Assembly (NCBI RefSeq): GCF_008801925.2
Contig: NZ_CP062804.1
Location: 1,116,001-1,180,000, forward strand
DNA length: 64,000 bases
Direction of reading: 5' to 3'
Source: Cupriavidus basilensis
GTDB taxonomy: Bacteria > Pseudomonadota > Gammaproteobacteria > Burkholderiales > Burkholderiaceae
Positions within the stretch are counted from its first letter, which is position 1. Each line of letters starts with the position of its first letter. Position numbers and translations under genes: made by a program. Below are positions 18,243 through 25,477 of the stretch, in pieces. The notes beneath the pieces are model-generated. The model had not been told where the DNA came from and made no database searches. It saw only the letters and a program-made list of their open reading frames with translations.

Positions 18243-18971
18243 ATGCCACGTAAAGCCGCCCAGCTCTCCGAAGCCGACAAGCATGCCGCCGAAGGCGGTG
18301 CCGTAGCTGTAGACCGGGCCTTGTTCGTGCTTTCCGCGTTCCGCCTGGGCGACACCACGCTGAGCCTGGTGGAGCTGGCCCAGCGCACCGGGCTCTACAA
18401 AAGCACGCTGCTGCGCCTGCTGGCGTCGCTGGAGCACGCCAGGCTGATCCTGCGCCATACCGATGGCCGCTACGGGCTGGGCCCGGAAGTGGCGCGGCTG
18501 AACTCGGTGTATTCGGCTTCGTTCTCGCTCGAGCTGATCGTCATGCCGGTGCTGCGCCAACTGGTGCAGGCCACGCGCGAAAGCGCCGCTTACCACGTCG
18601 AACAGGGGGAGCACCGCCTGTGCCTGTATCGCATCGACTCGCCCCAGCCGGTGCGCGACCATGCCAAGGCGGGCGAGCTGCTGCCGCGCAACCGCGGCGC
18701 CGGTGGCCGCGTGCTGCGTGCGTTCAGCGGGGCGCGGGGCGAGCTTTACCAGAAAATACGGGAAGAGGGCGTCGCGGCGATGGTCGGGGATCGTCTGCCG
18801 GAGATTGCCGGCGTATCGTCGCCGGTGTTTGGCCCGGACGGCGAGCTCAAGGGCGCGCTGACCCTGACCTGCCCGACGCCGCGCTTTGACGAGGCTTTCC
18901 GCCCGCACGTCCTGCGGGCGGCCCGCGACCTGACCCTGGCGCTGGGGGGGACGTTCCCGTTTCCCGCCTGA
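18243..18971 (+). CDS. IclR-family transcriptional regulator
   Basis: This 242-residue regulator has an N-terminal winged helix-turn-helix (residues about 20-85, with LVELAQRTGLYKSTLLRLLA as the recognition unit) and a C-terminal GAF-like effector domain (GAGGRVLRAFSG and EIAGVSSPVFGPDGELKGAL). IclR proteins govern catabolic operons for acids, aromatics and sugars. There is no Shine-Dalgarno before the ATG at 18243, and no alternative start fits better. No catabolic gene is directly adjacent, so the target may be distant or may be the CoA-transferase operon beyond the diguanylate cyclase. Confidence 0.9.
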   Translation: MPRKAAQLSEADKHAAEGGAVAVDRALFVLSAFRLGDTTLSLVELAQRTGLYKSTLLRLLASLEHARLILRHTDGRYGLGPEVARLNSVYSASFSLELIVMPVLRQLVQATRESAAYHVEQGEHRLCLYRIDSPQPVRDHAKAGELLPRNRGAGGRVLRAFSGARGELYQKIREEGVAAMVGDRLPEIAGVSSPVFGPDGELKGALTLTCPTPRFDEAFRPHVLRAARDLTLALGGTFPFPA

Positions 18972-19189
18972 TCTGCCCCATATCGGTGCAAAGCCGATTC
19001 GGCGTGGCGCTTGCTCCTTGCATCTTGTGCCGTGCCCGGCATCCAGGCCGATGCCCGGCTTGTCGGGGGTGGCCCTGTCGGCGTCCGTGGCGATATCATG
19101 CGCCTTTGCGAAGTTGACCAACCAACCGGGCCTGCCTCTGAAGCCTCCCGTCAACGTCACCGGCAACACGGTATCTTCAAAGGAATTCC

Positions 19190-20419
19190 GTGCAGTTAGA
19201 CCAGCAAACGATTGTCGTCGTCATGGTGGTGGTGTATGCCAGCACGCTGGCCATTTCGGCGGGCCTGCTCAGCGCCTTGCGGCCTAGCGCGGCCGGGCGC
19301 CTGTGGGCGCTCGGGCATCTGCTGTTGTCGGCCGCCGGGCTGGTGCTGGCGGCCAACGCTTCGGCCAGGCAGGTCTATGTCAGCGCGGGCGGGGCGGCCG
19401 CCTTTATCGCCGGCAGGCTGCTGATCTACCGCGGCGTGCGGGTGTACTACGGCATGGCGTCGTGGGATCGCACGCTCGCGGTGGGCGTGACGGTGGCCGC
19501 GCTGGCGCTGGCTGGCGCAGCCGGCATGGCTGGCGGCCCGGCGCGCATGCATGTGATCGGCTACGGCAGCCTGGCCCTGGTGGCCGTGCTGACGGTCGTT
19601 ACCCTGCTGCACGCCTACGATGGCCGGCGCAGCGTGGGCACGCCCCTGGTGGTGATTGCCAGCCTGATTCACCTGGCCACGCACCTGGCCGGCTTTGCCG
19701 CCGGGCTGGCAGGCAACGTGGCCTCGGGGCCGTTCTATGCCAGCAGTGCCAACGGGATCTTGCTGGTGGCGCCGCTGGTGGGCACCTTGCTGGCCCTGTT
19801 CGGATTTACGGTCATGGCCATGGAGCAGGTCATTGCTACCAATGAAAACGGTGCCAGGCTCGACGCGCTGACGCGCCTGCTCAACCGAGGCGCGCTCGAC
19901 AAGTCAGCCATCAGCCTGGTGGCCGCCTGGGAGCGCCACGGCCAGCCCTTGTCCTGCCTGGTGATCGATATCGACCATTTCAAGCAGGTCAACGACCGGC
20001 ATGGCCACCATGCCGGCGACACCGTGCTCAAGCTGATCGCCGAGGCCATCGACAACTCGCGGCGTGCCTCCGATGTGGCCGGGCGCTACGGCGGCGAGGA
20101 ATTCTGCATCCTCTGCCCGCATACCGACGAAGGCCAGGCCACCGCGCTGGCCAACCGGATCCTGAAAAAGGTGCGCGGCATTGCGCTGCCCGGCGAGTCG
20201 GCGGCGTTTGCCAGCGTCAGCATCGGCGTGGCCGAGCTGCGGGGCGGGGCGGCGGGGGTGGAAGGGTTGTGGCGCGCCTTGTTCGCGGCGGCCGACCGGG
20301 CGCTCTATGCGGCCAAGGAGTTTGGCCGGGACCGCTATGCGCTGGCGTCCTGGATGGCGCCTTCCACGCGCCCGGTGCCCGGCGACGTGGGCGACTCCGC
20401 CCACGTGCCTGGCCGTTAG
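19190..20419 (+). CDS. Membrane-bound diguanylate cyclase (GGDEF)
   Basis: This 409-residue protein has an N-terminal half of six or seven predicted membrane helices (residues about 5-215) and a C-terminal GGDEF domain. The active-site loop reads YGGEEF, an active variant, and LVIDIDHFKQVNDRHGHHAGD is the metal-binding segment. It should make cyclic di-GMP from two GTP. The RxxD product-inhibition site four residues before the loop is not obvious (SDVAGRYGGEEF). It starts with GTG at 19190, preceded by AAAGGA at ideal spacing. It is convergent with the lyase gene, leaving an 18-bp gap. Confidence 0.93.
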   Translation: MQLDQQTIVVVMVVVYASTLAISAGLLSALRPSAAGRLWALGHLLLSAAGLVLAANASARQVYVSAGGAAAFIAGRLLIYRGVRVYYGMASWDRTLAVGVTVAALALAGAAGMAGGPARMHVIGYGSLALVAVLTVVTLLHAYDGRRSVGTPLVVIASLIHLATHLAGFAAGLAGNVASGPFYASSANGILLVAPLVGTLLALFGFTVMAMEQVIATNENGARLDALTRLLNRGALDKSAISLVAAWERHGQPLSCLVIDIDHFKQVNDRHGHHAGDTVLKLIAEAIDNSRRASDVAGRYGGEEFCILCPHTDEGQATALANRILKKVRGIALPGESAAFASVSIGVAELRGGAAGVEGLWRALFAAADRALYAAKEFGRDRYALASWMAPSTRPVPGDVGDSAHVPGR

Positions 20420-20437
20420 CGCTTTCTCTCGCCTGGA

Positions 20438-21304
20438 TCAGTCCTGCGCCGTCGGCACGTCCCGGGGCGGGTGGCCGTCGTAAGTCCAGATGTACTGGCG
20501 CGGGATCGGGCCCTTGTTGCGGCCGCCTTGCTGCGTTTGCTCCCAGGCATGCGCCAGGATCCCGACCGAGCGCGACAGGCAGAACAGCCCGCGCGCCAGC
20601 GGCGCCGGGAAGCCCAGTTCCGCGTAGATCACGGCCGTGGCACCGTCGATATTCATGGGAATCGGCTTGCTGCGGCCCGCGCCCAGTTCGGCCTCCACCG
20701 CGCGTGCAATCGTGGCGAAGCGGCCCGAGACCACGCCATCGGCCGCGGCCTGGTCCACCAGCGCCAGCAGGCGCGGGGCGCGCGGGTCCAGCGGATGAAA
20801 GCGGTGGCCGAATCCGGACACGAACTTGCCGTGGTTGTCGCGGTAATCCGCCAGGGCGGCCTTGACCGCGGCTTCCTGGGTTGCGCCGCCGTCGATACGG
20901 CGTGCCACATCCTGGTACAGCTCCACGGCCTGCTCGCCGGCGCCGCCGTGCACGTCGCCCAGCACGTTGACGGCGGACGCCATCGCATTGTTCAGGCCCA
21001 CGCCACAGGTGGCGGCCATGCGGGCGATGGCGATGCTCGGCGCTTGCGGGCCGTGGTCCACCGCCGACATCAGCGCGGCGTCCAGCAACTCGCCTTGCCC
21101 GCGCGCCGGCAGGTCGCCGCGCAGCATCAGCCAGATCATCTGCGCGAACGATACCTGGCCGATCAGTTGCTCGATGGGATAGCCGCGGTAGCGGATCTCG
21201 CCGGGCTGCATGTCGATGATCTCGGTGCGCCACCAGTCCTGGGAGAGGCGCTGGCCTTCGTTGATGTCATGGGTGCCGGTGTTTGGCTTGGCAGGTTCAC
21301 TCAT
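20438..21304 (-). CDS. Citrate synthase-like protein, probable citryl-CoA lyase type
   Basis: This 288-residue protein matches the short citrate-synthase superfamily form. RYRGYPIEQLIGQVSF is the family opening, VSGFGHRFHPLDPRAPRLL contains the catalytic His and substrate Arg segment, and PIPMNIDGATAVIYAELG covers the catalytic Asp region. It is about 150 residues shorter than a true citrate synthase, as in stand-alone citryl-CoA lyases. Its start overlaps the CoA-transferase stop by 4 nt (ATGA). Together they could activate an acid such as citrate, citramalate or another hydroxy acid with CoA and cleave it. Substrate is unknown. Confidence 0.85.
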   Translation of the reverse strand: MSEPAKPNTGTHDINEGQRLSQDWWRTEIIDMQPGEIRYRGYPIEQLIGQVSFAQMIWLMLRGDLPARGQGELLDAALMSAVDHGPQAPSIAIARMAATCGVGLNNAMASAVNVLGDVHGGAGEQAVELYQDVARRIDGGATQEAAVKAALADYRDNHGKFVSGFGHRFHPLDPRAPRLLALVDQAAADGVVSGRFATIARAVEAELGAGRSKPIPMNIDGATAVIYAELGFPAPLARGLFCLSRSVGILAHAWEQTQQGGRNKGPIPRQYIWTYDGHPPRDVPTAQD

Positions 21305-22500
21305 ACCGCGCGCTCCTTTTGCAGGGTTTCGATATCCGCCTCGCCGTAGCCAAGCTGGGCGAGGATCTCACGGGTGTGCTGGCCGAGCTCCGGCGGCGGG
21401 GTGTCGACCGACGGGGCCTCGCCATTGAGCTTGAAGCCCGTGCGCACAAGCCGGATGTCGCGGCCCACGCCGGGCACCTCGGCAAACTCACCGATCATGC
21501 CGCGCCCGCTTACCTGCGGGTGATCCAGCGTTTGCGGCACGCTATAGACCGGGCCGGCCGGCACGCCCGCCTCGTTGAACAGTTTCCACCACGCATCGGC
21601 GGATTTCTTCGACAGCTCTGCCTCCAGCTCGCGCGTGAGTTCGGCGCGGTTGGCCAGCCGCGCCTGGCGCTGCGAGAAACGCGCGTCGGTGGCAAGTTCC
21701 GGGCGGCCCACCACGCGGCAGACCGCTTCGAACTGCTCCTGCTTGTTGGCAGCAATATTGATCAGGCCCTCGCCGGTGTGGAAGGCGCCGGACGGGCTGG
21801 CCGTCATGTTCTCATTGCCCATCGGCGCCGGGGTCTTGCCTGCGATCAGGTAGTTGGACACCACCCAGCCCATGGTGGCCAGCGTGGCTTCCAGCATCGA
21901 CACGTCGATGAAGTAACCCTCGGTGCGCCGGTGATCCGCCAGCGCGGCGGCCACGGCAAAGGCCGCGGTGATGCCGCCGATGGTGTCGGAGACCGGGTAG
22001 CCCACGCGGTAAGGCGCGGTCTGCGGGTCGCCGGTGATGCTCATCACCCCGGACATTCCCTGGATGATCTGGTCGTACGCCGGCAGGTCCGACAGCGGGC
22101 CGTCCTGCCCGAAGCCGGAAATGGCGCAATAGATCAGCTTGGGATGGATCTGCTTGAGCGCCGCGAAGCCCAGCCCCAGGCGGTCCATCACGCCGGGGCG
22201 GAAGTTCTCCACCAGGACGTCGGCGCTCTGCACCAGCTTGCGGAAGACTTCCTTGCCGCTCGCGTGCTTGAGGTTGATGGTGATGGAGCGTTTCCCCGGG
22301 TTCTGCGCCAGGAAGGACACGCCCATGAGCCGGCTGTTGAGCTCGGCATCGGCGCCCAGCTGGCGGGCCAGGTCGCCGGTGCCCGGGGTTTCCACCTTGA
22401 TGACCTCGGCGCCCATATGGGCGAGCTGGTGGCAGCAGAAGGGTCCGGCCAGCACGTTGGTGAGGTCGAGGACGCGGATATGGCGTAGCGGTTTTTGCAT
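21301..22500 (-). CDS. CaiB/BaiF (class III) CoA-transferase
   Basis: This 399-residue enzyme moves CoA between carboxylic acids. RVLDLTNVLAGPF and VENFRPGVMDRLGL are the N-terminal signatures, and YDQIIQGMSGVMSITG is the CoA-binding turn. Asp172 in GYPVSDTIGG aligns with the catalytic Asp that forms an acyl anhydride in formyl-CoA transferase. It is the middle gene of Bug protein, CoA-transferase and lyase on the minus strand. The arrangement resembles tricarboxylate/dicarboxylate use operons: capture by the Bug protein, CoA activation, and C-C cleavage. Confidence 0.92.
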   Translation of the reverse strand: MQKPLRHIRVLDLTNVLAGPFCCHQLAHMGAEVIKVETPGTGDLARQLGADAELNSRLMGVSFLAQNPGKRSITINLKHASGKEVFRKLVQSADVLVENFRPGVMDRLGLGFAALKQIHPKLIYCAISGFGQDGPLSDLPAYDQIIQGMSGVMSITGDPQTAPYRVGYPVSDTIGGITAAFAVAAALADHRRTEGYFIDVSMLEATLATMGWVVSNYLIAGKTPAPMGNENMTASPSGAFHTGEGLINIAANKQEQFEAVCRVVGRPELATDARFSQRQARLANRAELTRELEAELSKKSADAWWKLFNEAGVPAGPVYSVPQTLDHPQVSGRGMIGEFAEVPGVGRDIRLVRTGFKLNGEAPSVDTPPPELGQHTREILAQLGYGEADIETLQKERAV

Positions 22501-22572
22501 GGCGAGGCGTTGAGGTGTCGGTGCCGCGGTGCTTCGCAGTGGCGAAGCCGGCCGCGGCGAGCGGCGAAGGCG

Positions 22573-23550
22573 TTACTCTACCTTGGCGCCGGACTGGCGC
22601 ACGAGGGTGCCCCAGCGGGTGTTTTCAGCTTTGATGAACGCGGCCAGGTCTTGCGGGGAGCCGCCGCGCGGCTCGCTGCCTTCCTCACGCATCTTGGCGA
22701 GGGTATCGGGCTGGGCGATGGCCTTGTTGATCTCTTCGTTGACGCGCTTGACGATCTCCGCCGGCGTGCCCGCCGGCGCCACCAGCGCCTTCCAGTCCTC
22801 CGCCTGGAAGCCGGCATAGCCGCCTTCGATCACGGTCGGCACGTCGGCCAGCAGCGGCAGGCGCTTGGCCGAGGTCACGCCGAGTGCGCGCAGCTTGCCG
22901 GCCTTGATCATCGGCAGCGCGATCGGCGGCGTGGCGAAGTAAAAGTCGGTCTGGCCGCCCAGCAGGTCGGTCAGCGCCGGCGAGGCGCCCTTGTAGGGCA
23001 CATGCAGCATCTTGATGCCCGTGCGGCGCGCGAACATCTCGCCCGTCAGGTGGCCCACGGTGCCCGTGCCGGCCGACGCCATCGAGAGCTGCCGGGCTTT
23101 GCCGGCGGCGATCAGGTCGGCCAGGTTTTTGTACGGCGCGTCCTTGCGCACGATCAGCACCAGCGGCTGCGCGGAAACCAGCGCCACCGGGGTGAAGTCC
23201 TTGACCGCGTCGTAGGGCATCCTGGGGTACAGGGTGGGATTGATCGCCAGGTTGGCGGTCTGGCCCATGCCGAGCGTGTAGCCATCGGGGCGGGCCTTGG
23301 CCACCGCGTCCATGCCGATATTGCCGCCCGCGCCGGCGCGGTTTTCCACCACCACGTTCCAGTGGGTGGTCATGCCCACCTTGTTGAACACCAGGCGCGC
23401 CATGACGTCGGTGCCGCCGGCCGGCGGGAAGGGGACCACCAGGCGCACCGGCTGGCTCGGATAGGTGTCCGCCGCAGCGGGGATGGCGCCTGCGGCGAGC
23501 AGGGCGGGGACTGCGAGCAGCAGCAGGGCGCGGATGGGGAAGCGTTTCAT
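22573..23550 (-). CDS. Bug-family tripartite tricarboxylate transporter substrate-binding protein
   Basis: This 325-residue periplasmic protein has a signal peptide (MKRFPIRALLLLAVPALLAA, cleavage near PAAADTYP). The mature start YPSQPVRLVVPFPPAGGTDV and ENRAGAGGNIG are the Bug hallmarks for the water-mediated carboxylate site. Family members bind di- or tricarboxylates and other small acids. No TctA/TctB membrane partners are nearby, as usual for the expanded Bug set of Burkholderiales. It is the first gene of the operon with the CoA-transferase, 72 nt away. The ATG at 23550 starts the signal peptide; the frame opens 12 residues earlier. Confidence 0.93.
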   Translation of the reverse strand: MKRFPIRALLLLAVPALLAAGAIPAAADTYPSQPVRLVVPFPPAGGTDVMARLVFNKVGMTTHWNVVVENRAGAGGNIGMDAVAKARPDGYTLGMGQTANLAINPTLYPRMPYDAVKDFTPVALVSAQPLVLIVRKDAPYKNLADLIAAGKARQLSMASAGTGTVGHLTGEMFARRTGIKMLHVPYKGASPALTDLLGGQTDFYFATPPIALPMIKAGKLRALGVTSAKRLPLLADVPTVIEGGYAGFQAEDWKALVAPAGTPAEIVKRVNEEINKAIAQPDTLAKMREEGSEPRGGSPQDLAAFIKAENTRWGTLVRQSGAKVE

Positions 23551-23773
23551 TGTGTTGTGTCTCCGGATCGGGGTGGTGCACGGCACCGGCGGATGGCTCT
23601 TTTCGTTCTGTAGAATGGAACGTTAGTCTTACTTAGGGAATTTAGGTGGGAGGATAGGGGGAGGGGGATGTCAAGGGGTGGGGTTTGGGGGATTTGTTGC
23701 GGCGTTGGCTTTTGCAGCCAAGGTGCCATACATACGACATCGCCCTTGCGGGGGTGGTCGCTGTTTGTTTGAG

Positions 23774-24102
23774 CGGCGTTGGTTTTTGGACCCAAAAGCC
23801 ATACGACATCCCCCTGCGGGGGCTGCCGGTCACTTTTCTTTGACCGGCAAAGAAAACTAACGAAAAGAAAGCCGCCCTGCCGGGGGCAGAGCAATCAGGC
23901 TTATGTGGGGCGGTGGTCGCGTCGTACGGCCCGGAGTGTTGGCTGGCGGATCCTACCGGTCCCAAGGACATCATTTCTGCATGACCCATGGGTTACGCCG
24001 TGCAGCCCCTGACCTCGTGTGCGGTGCCCGTTCCCACATCTGCCGTTCGCGGTGCAACGTGCTGCGCCGTTTCGAGTGTGGCTGGTTTCGTGGTTTTGTC
24101 TC
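23774..24102 (+). repeat. Left arm of a large imperfect inverted repeat
   Basis: This 329-bp arm begins with CGGCGTTGGTTTTTG and ends with TGGTTTCGTGGTTTTGTCTC. Read against the complement of 24239-24574 it matches through long blocks, including CGTCGTACGGCCCGGAGTGT, CATCTGCCGTTCGCGGTGC and CAGAGCAATCAGGCT, with substitutions and small indels between. It contains the hairpin TTTTCTTTG/CAAAGAAAA at 23834-23856 and a C5/G5 hairpin before it. No coding sense is seen in either direction. Confidence 0.85.
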
Positions 24103-24238
24103 GGAGGACGAGCGTCGTGAGTGTGAGCACGGCCCTCGCGGACGGGCCACGGTGCCCACCACGAAACCAGGGAGTTGAAAGCAAGGAGTCGGCTGCGCCG
24201 GTACGGCAGGGCATCAAATGGCCGGGCGCCCGCCGTCA

Positions 24239-24574
24239 GAGACAAAACCACGAAACCACCAAGGCAGGCAGGATCGTGGTGCTGCGCACCGCGAACGGCA
24301 GATGCCCGAACGCGCATCGAGCAAAGCGATCAGGGGCACCACCACGTGACCATAGGGTCATGCCGTAGCGATGACCTCCAAGCCGGTATGGCAAAGGCCA
24401 GCCAACACTCCGGGCCGTACGACGCAACCACCGAGGCAAAAACAGCCTGATTGCTCTGCTCCCGGCAGGGTCGGCTTTCTTCTCGTTAGTCTTCTTTGCC
24501 GACGCAAAGAAGAGTGACCGGCAGCCCCCGCAGGGGGATGTCGTATGGCACCTTGGGTGCAAAAACCAACGCCG
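24239..24574 (-). repeat. Right arm of the large imperfect inverted repeat
   Basis: This 336-bp arm is the inverted partner of 23774-24102, with a 136-bp spacer. Its hairpin at 24491-24512 reads CTTCTTTGC/GCAAAGAAG, so relative to the left arm both sides of the stem changed together. Such compensatory change suggests the hairpin itself is maintained. CCACGAAACCAG at 24159-24170 in the spacer gives an additional inverted copy of 24082-24093. Confidence 0.85.
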
Positions 24575-24626
24575 ATGAAATAAACAGCGCCGCCCCAAAT
24601 AGACCACAAGCACAAGCCAACCAAAT

Positions 24627-25349
24627 TCAATCCGTCGTACTAGGACTCCAAAACGCCTGATGAATATGCTCCGACTCCGCCAGCTCCGCCATCAACCGAT
24701 CCAGCACATCCCCATCGACGGAAGTTGACGTGAGCACCGCTTCAATCTCGACATCGCTATCCCCGAACGCATGTACCTCCAGGTCCCGGGTCGGGTAGTT
24801 CCCCGCTTCCAGCTTATCTTCAAGCAAGCGCAACGCCAGCTTCTGCGCGGAGCGCGGCGCAATCACATAGACCGTGTTGGTCACCTCCACCGCGGTCGTA
24901 TCCATCGGCTGCTGGTTGATGCGATTCACCACCGGCCGCAACAGGGTATTGGCCGCCAGCACAAACAGGCAGCCCAGCCCGGCCTCGAGAATCAGGTCCG
25001 CTCCCGCACTGGCGCCGATCGCCGCCGAGCCCCATAGCGTGGCCGCGGTATTCAACCCCCGCACATTGCCTTCTTCCCGCATGATCACGCCGGCACCGAG
25101 AAAGCCGATGCCCGAGACCACATAGGCCACCACGCGCACCGCGCCGTCGTGCCCTGCCATGCGGTTGGCCATGTCGACGAAGATGGCAGCGCCTACCGCC
25201 ACCAGCACATTGGTGCGCAGGCCGGCCGTGCGCTGGCGGATCTGCCGCTCGTAGCCGATTACCGCGCCGAGGATGAAGGCGGTGCTCAGGCTGACGGCGG
25301 TGTCGAGCAGCGAGTCAAGGTTGATGTTCTGAAAGGCTTGGAGGGACAT
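24627..25349 (-). CDS. MgtC/SapB-family inner-membrane protein
   Basis: This 240-residue protein has four or five N-terminal membrane helices (residues about 15-140) with the MgtC signatures GAVIGYERQIRQRTAGLRTN and SGIGFLGAGVIM, followed by a soluble ACT-like C-terminal domain. In enterobacteria MgtC tunes the F-type ATPase and supports growth in low Mg2+. Here it lies 128 nt downstream of a Mg2+-transporting P-type ATPase on the same strand, the reverse of the mgtCB order in Salmonella, which supports a shared magnesium response. A strong hairpin lies between the two genes. Confidence 0.93.
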   Translation of the reverse strand: MSLQAFQNINLDSLLDTAVSLSTAFILGAVIGYERQIRQRTAGLRTNVLVAVGAAIFVDMANRMAGHDGAVRVVAYVVSGIGFLGAGVIMREEGNVRGLNTAATLWGSAAIGASAGADLILEAGLGCLFVLAANTLLRPVVNRINQQPMDTTAVEVTNTVYVIAPRSAQKLALRLLEDKLEAGNYPTRDLEVHAFGDSDVEIEAVLTSTSVDGDVLDRLMAELAESEHIHQAFWSPSTTD

Positions 25350-25431
25350 GATGGTTTTCCCGGGCTTGAAAGTTATTGTTATGGAACCGCTCGCGTCTTT
25401 TTACGCCGGCCAGGTGTCACGCCGATGTCAT

Positions 25432-25472
25432 GGGCGGCGCCTCTCGCGCAAGCATCGCGATAGGCGCCGCCC
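25432..25472 (-). terminator. Strong stem-loop between mgtA-type gene and mgtC
   Basis: GGGCGGCGCC (25432-25441) pairs perfectly with GGCGCCGCCC (25463-25472), and TCGCG/CGCGA extend the stem inside. It begins 6 nt after the ATPase stop codon. Without a uridine run it may be an attenuator or 3'-end protector that lowers mgtC expression relative to the ATPase. Confidence 0.5.
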
Positions 25473-25477
25473 AAAGC

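Larger units (their letters stand above)
23551..24626. other. Gene-free kilobase between Bug operon and mgtC
   Basis: No gene is supportable; every open frame is short and lacks a ribosome site. The region is almost filled by a large imperfect inverted repeat whose arms are listed separately. A partial direct copy of the outer end (GCGTTGGCTTTTGCAGCC with CATACGACATCG) lies at about 23701-23760 just outside the left arm. Confidence 0.7.

Noticed and set aside
23551..24626. Insertion sequence or CRISPR-like array
   Set aside because: No transposase frame, no terminal repeats with target duplication and no regularly spaced short repeats; it is one diverged inverted repeat.
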